The notes beneath the pieces are model-generated. The model made no database searches and was not told the origin of the DNA. It saw nothing but the letters and a program-made list of their open reading frames with translations. The position numbers were made by a program, and so were the translations under genes. A stretch of 64,000 bases of DNA from positions 372,001 through 436,000 of the forward strand of contig NZ_BAABRS010000002.1 in assembly GCF_039545095.1 (NCBI RefSeq). Direction: 5' to 3'. Origin of the DNA: Fodinibius salicampi. Lineage in GTDB: Bacteria; Bacteroidota; Rhodothermia; Balneolales; Balneolaceae. Below, piece by piece: positions 25,955-34,264 of this stretch (position 1 is its first letter; every line of letters begins with the position of its first letter).

Positions 25955-26950
25955 ATGACACACGGACAATTTCCATATATTCGGGGACGAAGATTGCGTG
26001 CGAGTGCGGCTATCCGCGAAATGGTGGCCGAGCACAATCTTAAACCCGCTGATTTTATCGCTCCCGTTTTTGTAATGGAGGGGAAAGGTAAGAAGGTGGA
26101 AATTCCTTCTATGCCGGATTACTATCGTTATACACTGGATCTGTTGATGGATGAAATCCGGGAGCTCAAAGAAGTGGGTATCCGGTCGGTATTAGTGTTT
26201 GCGAAGGTGCCCGATGAGTTGAAAGATAACAAAGGAACTGAGGCGCTTAATCCCGATGGACTGATGCAACGGGCGGTACGAGCAATCAAAGATGAGTTTC
26301 CTCAAATGTTGGTAATGACCGATATTGCGATGGATCCGTATTCGAGTTACGGTCATGATGGCATTGTTGAAGATGGTGAAATCCTAAATGATGAATCCGT
26401 TGAAGTGTTATCAAAGATGGCGGTAAGTCATGCCAAAGCAGGAGCTGATATGGTCGCGCCATCTGATATGATGGATGGCCGCATCGGGGCCATGCGTAAA
26501 GCATTGGATCAGGAAGGATTTGAACACACTGGAATTATGGCCTATAGCGCCAAATATGCTTCCAGCTATTACGGACCTTTCCGCGATGCCCTGGATTCTG
26601 CACCCGGGTTTGGGGATAAGAAGACCTATCAAATGGATCCGGCTAATGTCAGGGAGGCAATTAAAGAAGCAAAACTGGACGAACAGGAAGGCGCTGATAT
26701 CGTGATGGTCAAGCCCGGATTACCCTATATGGATGTAATTCGGGCCGTTAAGGAGAACATTGGGGTACCAGTTTCTGTATATAATGTTTCAGGTGAATAT
26801 GCTATGTTAAAGGCTGCTGCTGAAAAAGGGTGGCTTAATGAAGAAGAAGCAATGATGGAAGCACTTGTTGGCTTTAAACGGGCTGGTGCTGATTTAATAG
26901 CTACGTATTTTGCCAAGGTAGCTTCAAAGATATTGAATAATAAAAAATAA
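25955..26950 (+). CDS. hemB: Delta-aminolevulinic acid dehydratase (porphobilinogen synthase), cysteine-free metal site
   Basis: A 331-residue enzyme condensing two aminolevulinates to porphobilinogen. Schiff-base lysines are Lys200 (YSAKYASSYYGPFRDA) and Lys253 (MVKPGLPY). The metal-site loop reads TDIAMDPYSSYGHDG. The cysteine triad of zinc-dependent enzymes (DTCFC...C) is replaced by Asp-rich residues, as in magnesium/potassium-stimulated forms. The RxxR-rich N-terminus RGRRLRASAAIREMV is typical. A palindromic element follows before hemL. Confidence 0.97.
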   Translation: MTHGQFPYIRGRRLRASAAIREMVAEHNLKPADFIAPVFVMEGKGKKVEIPSMPDYYRYTLDLLMDEIRELKEVGIRSVLVFAKVPDELKDNKGTEALNPDGLMQRAVRAIKDEFPQMLVMTDIAMDPYSSYGHDGIVEDGEILNDESVEVLSKMAVSHAKAGADMVAPSDMMDGRIGAMRKALDQEGFEHTGIMAYSAKYASSYYGPFRDALDSAPGFGDKKTYQMDPANVREAIKEAKLDEQEGADIVMVKPGLPYMDVIRAVKENIGVPVSVYNVSGEYAMLKAAAEKGWLNEEEAMMEALVGFKRAGADLIATYFAKVASKILNNKK

Positions 26951-27022
26951 TCATCTCGACCGTAAGGGAGAGATCTTTGTTAGTAGAAATAGAACACGGA
27001 TTTTCACTACGTTCGAAATGAC
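26951..27022. repeat. REP-like inverted repeat between hemB and hemL
   Basis: The left arm begins TCATCTCGACCGTAAGGGAG (26951-26970). The right arm, reversed, begins GTCATTTCGAACGTAGTGA (27004-27022). They are imperfect inverted copies around an AT-rich centre. This GTCATTTCGAxCGTAG style is common among dispersed intergenic palindromes of Bacteroidota-like genomes (from memory, not searched). It differs from the element between hemC and hemD. Confidence 0.6.
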
Positions 27023-27041
27023 AGAGAATTTATTTTAGAAT

Positions 27042-28337
27042 ATGTTAGAAACAAGTAAAGAATTATTTGAACGAGCTAAGCAATCCATTCCCGGTGGAGT
27101 AAACTCTCCCGCACGCGCTTTTAACTCCGTAGGCGGATCACCGGTATTTATGGAAAAAGCTGAAGGATCGATTCTCACTGATGTAGATGGTAAAGAATAT
27201 ATAGATTATGTGGGGTCTTGGGGACCAATGATTCTGGGACATGCTTATGAGCCAGTTATCGAAGCGGTTCAGGAAACAGCAGCCAAATCAACTTCATTTG
27301 GGGCGCCGACTGAACTGGAAGTTAAAATGGCGGAGTTGGTTAAGCGTATGGTACCGGGCGTGGATAAGATTCGCATGGTAAATTCCGGGACCGAAGCATG
27401 CATGAGCGCTATCCGTGTGGCCCGGGGATATACCGGGCGAGATAAAGTGATCAAGTTTCAAGGGAACTATCACGGTCATGGGGATTCCTTCCTTATTAAC
27501 GCCGGTAGCGGCGCTCTCACACTCGGTACTCCCAGTAGCCCGGGGGTAACCGAAGGAACTGCAAATGATACATTAACAGCGGACTATAACGATTTAAATT
27601 CAGTAAAGCAGCTGCTGAATGAATTTGAAGATGAGGTCGCTGCTATTATTGTAGAGCCTGTAGCCGGAAATATGGGGTGCATTCCTCCCCAGAAGGGATT
27701 TTTGAGCGGGCTCCGTGAACTTTGTAATGGCCATGATGTTGTGCTTATCTTTGATGAAGTAATGACCGGTTTCCGTGTAGCTCAGGGGGGTGCCCAGCAA
27801 CGTTATGGAGTTACCGCTGATTTGGTCACCTATGGCAAAATAATTGGTGCCGGTTTACCGGTCGGGGCTTTTGGCGGAAAGGAAGAGATCATGCAAGTAG
27901 TGTCACCCGACGGGCCTGTTTACCAGGCTGGTACGCTTTCTGGTAATCCGCTGGCGATGATTGCCGGTTACACGCTTTTGTCTGAATTACATGAAAACCC
28001 TGTACATTATGATGAATTGGAGGAAAAGACTACCTATCTGTATACCGGATTATCCGAAGTTTTTACTGACTATGATGTGCCGGTACATTTAAATCGTGTT
28101 GGTTCTATGCTGGGCTTTTTCTTTACGGAAGAAGAAGTTGTTAATTTTGAGACGGCAAATACCACAGATCAAGAATTGTTTAAAGCCTTTTTCCATGCCA
28201 TGCTTAAGAATGGTATTTATTTACCTCCTTCTCCCTTCGAGTCGCTGTTTTTAGCAAATTCACTGACAAAAGAGATGCTGGATCAAACACTGGATGCTGC
28301 TGGTGCATCGATAGAGCAAGCTCTTAATAAGATATAA
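27042..28337 (+). CDS. hemL: Glutamate-1-semialdehyde 2,1-aminomutase
   Basis: A 431-residue PLP enzyme converting glutamate-1-semialdehyde to 5-aminolevulinate, the partner of HemA. The N-terminus has IPGGVNSPARAF. The PLP pocket includes NSGTEACMSAIRVAR and LIFDEVMTGFR, and the Schiff-base lysine is Lys266 in TYGKIIGAGLPVGAFGG. YQAGTLSGNPLAM follows. Length is normal. It completes the set needed for 5-aminolevulinate formation, though placed at the distal end of the operon. A small membrane protein gene follows after 11 bases. Confidence 0.97.
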   Translation: MLETSKELFERAKQSIPGGVNSPARAFNSVGGSPVFMEKAEGSILTDVDGKEYIDYVGSWGPMILGHAYEPVIEAVQETAAKSTSFGAPTELEVKMAELVKRMVPGVDKIRMVNSGTEACMSAIRVARGYTGRDKVIKFQGNYHGHGDSFLINAGSGALTLGTPSSPGVTEGTANDTLTADYNDLNSVKQLLNEFEDEVAAIIVEPVAGNMGCIPPQKGFLSGLRELCNGHDVVLIFDEVMTGFRVAQGGAQQRYGVTADLVTYGKIIGAGLPVGAFGGKEEIMQVVSPDGPVYQAGTLSGNPLAMIAGYTLLSELHENPVHYDELEEKTTYLYTGLSEVFTDYDVPVHLNRVGSMLGFFFTEEEVVNFETANTTDQELFKAFFHAMLKNGIYLPPSPFESLFLANSLTKEMLDQTLDAAGASIEQALNKI

Positions 28338-28348
28338 GTATCGGATAT

Positions 28349-28666
28349 ATGGGAGAATTTATTGAAAAAATGAAAGAAAGATGGGGAGTGGAAACGCTGG
28401 GAAGTGTTTTGATAATCCTGGTTATTTTTTCTATAACAGGGATATCGGTGCTCTTTGTTAGAAGTGCCGCCTTTAGCTGGTTGGGGATAGATGGGGAGAC
28501 TCCTCTTTGGATTGAAATCGTGGCTTGGATCATCATTGTCTTTCCTGCCTACCAGCTACTTTTTTTATTTTATGGCTTTATACTGGGACAGTTTGAATTT
28601 GTATGGAATTTTGAAAAGAAAAGCCTCCTCCGTATAAAAAGCTTGTTTATCAGAGAGAAGAGCTAG
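28349..28666 (+). CDS. Small two-helix membrane protein (possibly DUF6787-like)
   Basis: A 105-residue protein with two predicted transmembrane helices, about residues 19-36 (VLIILVIFSITGISVLFV) and 52-75 (WIEIVAWIIIVFPAYQLLFL plus flanking residues). The ends are charged: MKERWGV at the N-terminus and FEKKSLLRIKSLFIREKS at the C-terminus. The WGVETLGSVLIILVIF pattern resembles small Bacteroidota membrane proteins grouped as DUF6787; that match is from memory. It is the last gene of the heme operon and overlaps the convergent next gene by four bases. Function unknown. Confidence 0.6.
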   Translation: MGEFIEKMKERWGVETLGSVLIILVIFSITGISVLFVRSAAFSWLGIDGETPLWIEIVAWIIIVFPAYQLLFLFYGFILGQFEFVWNFEKKSLLRIKSLFIREKS

Positions 28667-29025
28667 TCCTCCATTTTTTCAAGCTTTTTCTGTTTCTTAC
28701 GGGCAAGAGAATCTACGACTAAGCTATAAGAATCCTTGATCCATTCTTTAATAAGCTCATCATCAAGATCTTCATTGAGATATATAGTGTTCCAGTGCCG
28801 TTTATCCATATATGCAGCCGGTTGAACTTCCTCATAAAGATCCCGAAGCATAGCTGCTTTAACCGGATCACATTTAATTTCTATGCTTTCAAAATTGTCT
28901 GTGTCGGTTATGGCAAAAACCTCATCCATAACATTAATAGCTAAAATGTTATTATCATCGAAGGGATAATCTTCTGATGTACCGTTGAATGATAGACAAA
29001 ACTTTTTAAAATCCTTTAACTTCAT
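28663..29025 (-). CDS. MmcQ/YjbR family protein
   Basis: A 120-residue protein of the MmcQ/YjbR fold, described as DNA-binding-like but of uncertain role. Recognisable are FCLSFNGTSEDYPFDDN, the VFAITD strand, IEIKCDPVKAAMLRD and AAYMDKRHWNTIYL, followed by two C-terminal helices and a lysine-rich tail. Length is normal. It is read convergently with the heme operon, sharing four bases at the stop codons. Confidence 0.85.
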   Translation of the reverse strand: MKLKDFKKFCLSFNGTSEDYPFDDNNILAINVMDEVFAITDTDNFESIEIKCDPVKAAMLRDLYEEVQPAAYMDKRHWNTIYLNEDLDDELIKEWIKDSYSLVVDSLARKKQKKLEKMED

Positions 29026-29084
29026 GAAGGTAATTATATGTGATAGATTATTGGCGTTAGCTAATTTTTGTAGTAAAAAATGAG

Positions 29085-29600
29085 TTAGTTGTTAACCATT
29101 TTGTAGTCATTTATAAATTCATTAATCAACCCTTTTGCAGATTCATTAATGACATCTAGCTGATCATATGATACAAGTCCCAAAGTTGCAGTCTCCCAAG
29201 TGTTTGCAGTTGTTTGAAGATCCCTGTTTAGACTTAGTTTTACCGGCTGGTAGAAATATACATTAATAGCAAAGGGAATAAGTCCCCGTCCGGCATTCAT
29301 AGCATTAATATGAACGTAAAGAAGAGGAAATTGATCCGATTCCTTGAGCTTTTTTTCAGAGATAACCGTTATATTGTTATCATTCAGCAATTGTTCTCCC
29401 ATTTTCTGCAAAGAGGATATATCAATTTCTTCAGCTTCTATGAGCGAAGATGGTGCTTCATAATTAACAGAAAAACCCATCGACTGTATCCCTTTAAGAG
29501 AGCTACGTTCCCTGTCAACTTCATTCTGGGCCTGTAAAAGCATGGGGAAAAGTCCCAAAAAAAGCATGATCAATATCCTATGTGTGTATTTTTTAAGCAT
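29085..29600 (-). CDS. Secreted protein of unknown function
   Basis: A 171-residue protein with a clear signal peptide (LIMLFLGLFPMLLQAQ, cleavage likely after AQA/LQA) and a mature part of mixed alpha/beta character. I chose ATG 29598-29600 rather than an upstream TTG. The mature region contains SMGFSVNYEAPSSLI and FPLLYVHINAMNAG, then FAINVYFYQPVKLSLNRD and an ending amphipathic helix. I do not recognise the family. The short-strand layout resembles periplasmic proteins that pair a variable N-terminal domain with a regular C-terminal sheet. Possibly an envelope protein. Confidence 0.65.
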   Translation of the reverse strand: MLKKYTHRILIMLFLGLFPMLLQAQNEVDRERSSLKGIQSMGFSVNYEAPSSLIEAEEIDISSLQKMGEQLLNDNNITVISEKKLKESDQFPLLYVHINAMNAGRGLIPFAINVYFYQPVKLSLNRDLQTTANTWETATLGLVSYDQLDVINESAKGLINEFINDYKMVNN

Positions 29601-29775
29601 GCTGGTGAACAAACAGGCTGATTTATTACAGTATATTGCAAAACTGTGCCAGAGAATATCTTACAAGCAGCAGTCAGGGCTTTTGAGAGCACTTTTATAA
29701 TTAATGTAAAGATATAATAATGAATGGGAACTGCAAGTATAAGTTTATAGTCTGTAATATTGTAATACTACGTTT

Positions 29776-30150
29776 TTAAAAACCTTTCCAGACAGCTATG
29801 GCAAGGAGTAGCCACGAGAGGATAAAGCATATGCCACCTACAGGTGTAATAGCACCGAGCCAGCGTAATCCCATGGTTGACAACAGGTATAAACTTCCCG
29901 AAAAGATGATGATTCCGGCCACCATTAAAATACCTGACCAGTATAGCAGGCTGGAATTGGGTAGGTATTGCGCCGTTATACCTACAATGAATAATCCAAT
30001 AGCATGGTAGAAGTGGTATTGGACACCTGTTTTGAAAATTTCCATCATCTCTTCGGAGAGTATACTCTTTAGACCATGAGCTCCAAATGCCCCTATCATA
30101 ACCCCCAAAGCCATAATGATAGATCCCAGTATTAAAAATAGTTTTTGCAT
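29776..30150 (-). CDS. DUF423 family membrane protein
   Basis: A 124-residue protein with four predicted transmembrane helices. Family hallmarks are GAFGAHGLKSILS near residue 20, TGVQYHFYHAIGLF, and GITPVGG-like spacing here as GAITPVGGICFILSW. The family (E. coli YgdD type) is widespread and of unknown function in the inner membrane. A longer frame over the same bases has no such pattern and was discarded. Confidence 0.9.
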   Translation of the reverse strand: MQKLFLILGSIIMALGVMIGAFGAHGLKSILSEEMMEIFKTGVQYHFYHAIGLFIVGITAQYLPNSSLLYWSGILMVAGIIIFSGSLYLLSTMGLRWLGAITPVGGICFILSWLLLAIAVWKGF

Positions 30151-30263
30151 AGCTTATTTTTTGCAACTAAAACTGATACTTAACTTGGCCGTTACATAAA
30201 TTACTGTCGTAAAAATACCCGATGTAAATGAAGAAATAATGAATGCGACAGGTGGGCGGATAT

Positions 30264-30920
30264 TTATCCTTTAAATCCTACTTCTTTATGTGTGCCATCG
30301 CAGAACGGTTTGGCAGACGACTGGCCACAGCGGCACAGCGCTATATTTTTTGTACTACTTACCGGTTGGGCTGTAATAGAAAATACTTGGTACTCACCTT
30401 CAATTAAGGCAGGTCCGTTTTTCATCAACTTTATAATGAGTGGATTTTCACTGTCTTCCTTTTCTTCTGTAGGTGATTCCAGTTTTTCGGGATCAAAAGC
30501 CGCAGGCGCTTCAAAAAGTATATCCCGGTGTGAATTATCACAGAGCGGCTTGTTGTCAGACTGTCCGCAACGGCATAATGCCATACGAGTATCTTTGAGT
30601 ACCGTTTCTCCTTCGGCATTTCGTACTTCTATATTTCCCCGAAAGTAAACCGGTCCATCGGGTGAGATAATAATGGCATTCTGAGGTTCCGGTTGTTCTT
30701 CCGAATCAGCATCGCGGTATTTTAAAGCCCCGGTGGGACAGCTCTGTACTACCCGCTTAATCTGGGTTATAGTTGCATTTTCAGGTTGGATCCAGGGCCT
30801 TTTATCAGGATTAAAAACGGAGGGAAGGTTTTTTACACATTCAGCAGCATGGATACACCGTTCCTGGTCGTATTCAACAGTAATATCATCCGTTTCGTAA
30901 TTGTGAATATTTAATTTCAT
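30264..30920 (-). CDS. Ferredoxin-like/double-CDGSH iron-sulfur fusion protein
   Basis: A 218-residue cytoplasmic protein with three Fe-S modules. Residues 15-70 resemble the single-cluster ferredoxin-like domain (Cys22, Cys28, Cys61 with CPTGAL). Then come two CDGSH-type sites: CRCGQSDNKPLCDNSH (Cys117, Cys119, Cys128, His132) and CRCGQSSAKPFCDGTH (Cys197, Cys199, Cys208, His212). CDGSH sites bind redox-active, labile [2Fe-2S] clusters through three Cys and one His. A role in Fe-S or redox sensing is plausible, and the surroundings are rich in heme and iron genes, but the exact function is unknown. Confidence 0.9.
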   Translation of the reverse strand: MKLNIHNYETDDITVEYDQERCIHAAECVKNLPSVFNPDKRPWIQPENATITQIKRVVQSCPTGALKYRDADSEEQPEPQNAIIISPDGPVYFRGNIEVRNAEGETVLKDTRMALCRCGQSDNKPLCDNSHRDILFEAPAAFDPEKLESPTEEKEDSENPLIIKLMKNGPALIEGEYQVFSITAQPVSSTKNIALCRCGQSSAKPFCDGTHKEVGFKG

Positions 30921-30996
30921 GGAAGCTTTGCTATTTCAGAATTGATAAGATTACCTTAATCATGGTTAGTTACTATACAATACAAAGCAATTACTT

Positions 30997-31812
30997 TCAA
31001 AAGTCCATTGGGTTAGGATACTTAAATTTATAGTTGAGAACTTGTTTTAGTTTCTGGTTGGAAACGACTTTATAGCCTTCCTCTTCATCTTCTGCGTATT
31101 GTGGTGGTGGTAAATCCCGCTCTCTGGCTACAGCCGGATAATACATTCTTTTAGGGGGATGGGCATCTGAAACACCATTAAAGACGTCGTTGCGGATATC
31201 CCGATCAATAATTTCCCGAATAATTCCTATACAATCATCCCGATGAATTAAGTTAACAGGAGCATTCCCTTTTTTGAGATTCTTACGTCCCGACAAATGA
31301 GTAACCGGGTGACGATCGTAGCCATAAAGTCCTCCGAACCTAATAATAGTCGTATCAAATGCGGGTTGCTGCTGTAAAAGCTTTTCGGCTGTTAAGAGAG
31401 CATTTCCGGAGTTTCGGGCTGCTTTGCCCGGCTGGGCATCTTCTTCGGTAACAATGCCTGGTTTGGGAGGGTAGACTGAAGTAGAGCTTACAAAGATAAG
31501 ATGAGATATCGTTGAGTCTTCTAGCTGTTTTATAATAGCTTTTATCTGTTGTTCATGGAAGGTCTCGACGTTATCTCGTTTACGTCCCGGAGGGATATTC
31601 AGGATTAGCAGATCTGAATCCCAAAAGCTTTGATTTGCTTCTTTATTTATTTCAGGATTGAAATTAATTAAGTAGGGGGTAATATTTTTGCCCTTGAGAA
31701 GTGCTAGTTTATCGGATCTGGTAGTCGATCCTTTAATCATATTGTCTTTGTCGCGAAGCTGCTCTCCAAGAGGAAGGCCCAGCCACCCACATCCTAAAAT
31801 GCTAATTACCAT
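30997..31812 (-). CDS. NAD(P)-dependent epimerase/dehydratase-like protein (YeeZ type)
   Basis: A 271-residue extended-SDR-like protein. The N-terminal nucleotide-binding loop ILGCGWLGLPLGEQL is of the GxGxxG type. The middle contains LIFVSSTSVYPP and FGGLYGYDRHPV, and NLIHRDDCIGII is the typical extended-SDR position near the binding pocket. The usual catalytic YxxxK is not obvious: the Tyr in STSVYPP is followed by KPG. It may therefore be a non-canonical or binding-only member, as YeeZ-like proteins often are. Substrate unknown. Confidence 0.8.
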   Translation of the reverse strand: MVISILGCGWLGLPLGEQLRDKDNMIKGSTTRSDKLALLKGKNITPYLINFNPEINKEANQSFWDSDLLILNIPPGRKRDNVETFHEQQIKAIIKQLEDSTISHLIFVSSTSVYPPKPGIVTEEDAQPGKAARNSGNALLTAEKLLQQQPAFDTTIIRFGGLYGYDRHPVTHLSGRKNLKKGNAPVNLIHRDDCIGIIREIIDRDIRNDVFNGVSDAHPPKRMYYPAVARERDLPPPQYAEDEEEGYKVVSNQKLKQVLNYKFKYPNPMDF

Positions 31813-31968
31813 AATAGATAGGTCTTAAAAATGGTTTGTCCGGAAAGGACATTTGCTATTAAGATTTGTTAGTGCAAGGAACATCTGAAATATAATTAAG
31901 TATCATAAAGTAACGAATTGCTATCACAGCTATTAATGTTAACTAATAATTTTTAACAGTCAAATACT

Positions 31969-32421
31969 ATGAAACATACTATTTTATCAGTCATTGTATT
32001 GTCCTTTGCGTTGCTATTTTCGGCTTGCTCCGAAAATTCTCAGGAAGAGGCTAGTCAGATGCAGGAAAACGCGGAGCAGACAACCGAGGACGCTATGAAT
32101 TCCATGCAGGATCAAATGGACTCAATGAGTGAGGAATTTGTGAGCGAACTGGAGCAACTGGAGCAAGAGCTTGATAAAGAGATGGCACAGATTGAGGAAG
32201 CCATTAATGATCAATCAGAAGAGATCGAGCCCGAAGTTGAAGAACGATGGAATAATCTGAAGGAACAGAGAGAGCAGCTTAATGCCACTTACGAAGAGGT
32301 GAAATCCGGTTCAATTGAGAACCTTGAATCCATAAAAAGTGATTTGAAAGATCAATACTCAAGCTTTAAAGAAGATCTCCAGGAATTAAAAGCAGATTTG
32401 GGGATAGAAAAGTCTCAATAG
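31969..32421 (+). CDS. Coiled-coil lipoprotein
   Basis: A 150-residue protein with signal peptide and lipobox FSAC (lipidated Cys20). Almost all of the mature part is highly charged, Glu/Gln-rich helix: repeated SMQDQMDSMSEEF and LEQLEQELDKEMAQIEEAI patterns indicate a long coiled coil. No enzymatic domain is visible. Such proteins act as envelope spacers or in stress tolerance, but nothing specific can be assigned. It is followed by a strong terminator and appears monocistronic. Confidence 0.8.
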   Translation: MKHTILSVIVLSFALLFSACSENSQEEASQMQENAEQTTEDAMNSMQDQMDSMSEEFVSELEQLEQELDKEMAQIEEAINDQSEEIEPEVEERWNNLKEQREQLNATYEEVKSGSIENLESIKSDLKDQYSSFKEDLQELKADLGIEKSQ

Positions 32422-32449
32422 CTAATAGTTTTTTCTTAGTGAATGGAGT

Positions 32450-32479
32450 AAAAGGCCCGATTTCATGATCGGGCCTTTT
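32450..32479 (+). terminator. Bidirectional intrinsic terminator
   Basis: A perfect 12-base stem, AAAAGGCCCGAT (32450-32461) with ATCGGGCCTTTT (32468-32479), loop TTCATG. The T-run serves the coiled-coil lipoprotein gene; the A-run serves pruA from the other side. Confidence 0.9.
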
Positions 32480-32527
32480 GTATAAATATTCAGTTGAAAA
32501 ATAATGTACTGCAGATCTTTCAGGGAT

Positions 32528-34159
32528 TTACTCTTCATCCATATAAGGATAGGTCCAATCTTTGGCCGGTACGGTTGTTTCTTTTATGGATCGAACCGAT
32601 ATCCAGCGCATTAGGTTGGCAGCACTGCCGGCTTTGTCGTTGGTTCCGGATTTTCGGGCACCTCCAAAAGGTTGCTGGTTGACAATAGCTGCGGTCGGTT
32701 TATCATTGATGTAAAAATTACCGGCGGCCTGACGCAGATAATCGGCCATCTTCTTAAGCGCATAGCGCTCTTGGGCAAATATAGCACCAGTTAATGCATA
32801 TGGGGAGGTATTATCGCAGAGTTCCAGCGTTTCCTCGAATTTTTCATCTTCATAGACATAAACGGTAAGTACCGGACCAAAAATTTCTTCCTCCATAGTC
32901 TTAAATTTTGGATCATGGGCCAGCACTAACGTCGGTTCTACAAAGTATCCTTCGGAGTCATCATAATTACCGCCATAGAGAATTTCACCGTCGTCCGACT
33001 CTTTCACGTAGTCGATATACGAAGTGATATTGTCGAATGCTTTCTGGTCGATTACTGCCCCCATAAAGTTAGTGAAGTCTTCTACATCGCCATAGTTTAC
33101 ATCCTTAACTTCATCGAGGAATTTGTCACGAAATTCATCCCATATCGAGTCGGGGATATACATGCGGGAGGCCGCCGAGCATTTTTGACCTTGGTATTCA
33201 TAAGCGGCCCGAATAGCAGCAATAACTACGGCATCGACATCCGCTGATTCATGAGCAAAGATGAAATCTTTACCGCCTGTTTCACCAACAATGCGTGGAT
33301 ACGTATTATATTTTTCGATATTCTCAGCAATACTTTTCCAAAGGTATTGGAAAGTATTGGTAGATCCGGTGAAATGTAATCCCGATAGGTGTTCACTTTT
33401 AATAACCGGATCGCCCACGTCTGCACCGCTACCTGGCAGAAAGTTAATGACCCCATCAGGCATTCCTGCTTCTTTCAATACTTTCATTATAAAGTAGCTG
33501 GAATAAATAGAGGAAGTTGCGGGCTTCCAGAGGGAAACGTTACCGCAGAGGGCAGGAGCCAGCGGCAAATTTCCGGCTATGGCCGTAAAGTTAAAGGGGG
33601 TAACTGCAAACACAAAACCTTCGAGTGGGCGGTATTCCATGCGGTTCCACATGCCCTCTGGAGAGTAGGGCTGCTTTTCATAGATTTCCTGCAGGTAATA
33701 GGCATTAAATCGCAGGAAATCAGCAAATTCTCCTACTGCTTCAATTTCGGACTGATGCGGGGTTTTGGACTGCCCCAACATGGTAGAGGCGTTCATGGTG
33801 TATCGGTAAGGACCGGTAACAAGGTCAGCAGCCTTTAAGTAGATGGAGGCGCGTTCTTCCCACGGCATGTCAGCCCATTGTTTGCGTGCTTCCAAGGCTG
33901 CCTCTATAGCCATATCCACCTCTTTTTGGCCACATAAATGAACGGTTCCTAACTTGTGGCTGTGGTTGTGAGGCATTACCACATCCTCTTGTCGATCAGT
34001 TTTTACTTCCTTGCCGCCGATAATGGCCGGAATTTGAATTTCTTGATTCTTTAAACGATTGATCTCTTCACGTAACTCTTCGCGTTCGGGAGTGCCTGGG
34101 GCGTACGAGTTATATGACTCGTTCTCCGGTTCCCGAATTTCAAAAAATGCATTAGACAT
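32528..34159 (-). CDS. pruA: L-glutamate gamma-semialdehyde (1-pyrroline-5-carboxylate) dehydrogenase
   Basis: A 543-residue aldehyde dehydrogenase oxidising glutamate semialdehyde to glutamate with NAD+, the second step of proline catabolism. GFVFAVTPFNFTAIAGNLPL and HFTGSTNTFQYLW are the cofactor-binding segments. The general base is Glu293 in VGETGGKDF and the nucleophile Cys327 in YQGQKCSAASRMY. The 543-residue, single-function form resembles the mitochondrial ALDH4A1 type rather than the bifunctional PutA. Proline dehydrogenase is not in the window. It lies downstream of the protoporphyrinogen oxidase gene with a 105-base gap. Confidence 0.95.
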   Translation of the reverse strand: MSNAFFEIREPENESYNSYAPGTPEREELREEINRLKNQEIQIPAIIGGKEVKTDRQEDVVMPHNHSHKLGTVHLCGQKEVDMAIEAALEARKQWADMPWEERASIYLKAADLVTGPYRYTMNASTMLGQSKTPHQSEIEAVGEFADFLRFNAYYLQEIYEKQPYSPEGMWNRMEYRPLEGFVFAVTPFNFTAIAGNLPLAPALCGNVSLWKPATSSIYSSYFIMKVLKEAGMPDGVINFLPGSGADVGDPVIKSEHLSGLHFTGSTNTFQYLWKSIAENIEKYNTYPRIVGETGGKDFIFAHESADVDAVVIAAIRAAYEYQGQKCSAASRMYIPDSIWDEFRDKFLDEVKDVNYGDVEDFTNFMGAVIDQKAFDNITSYIDYVKESDDGEILYGGNYDDSEGYFVEPTLVLAHDPKFKTMEEEIFGPVLTVYVYEDEKFEETLELCDNTSPYALTGAIFAQERYALKKMADYLRQAAGNFYINDKPTAAIVNQQPFGGARKSGTNDKAGSAANLMRWISVRSIKETTVPAKDWTYPYMDEE

Positions 34160-34264
34160 AATTCTGTGTTGCTTTGTTTTCGGATTTTCTTGACTGCGGA
34201 ATACTTATTTTTTCAATATTGTAAGGTATAAAAAATTTTACAGAATTGATGGCATGGTCATTCA

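Noticed and set aside
29768-30166. 132-codon alternative minus-strand frame over the DUF423 gene
   Set aside because: The overlapping frame shows clear DUF423 residues and four membrane helices; this one does not.
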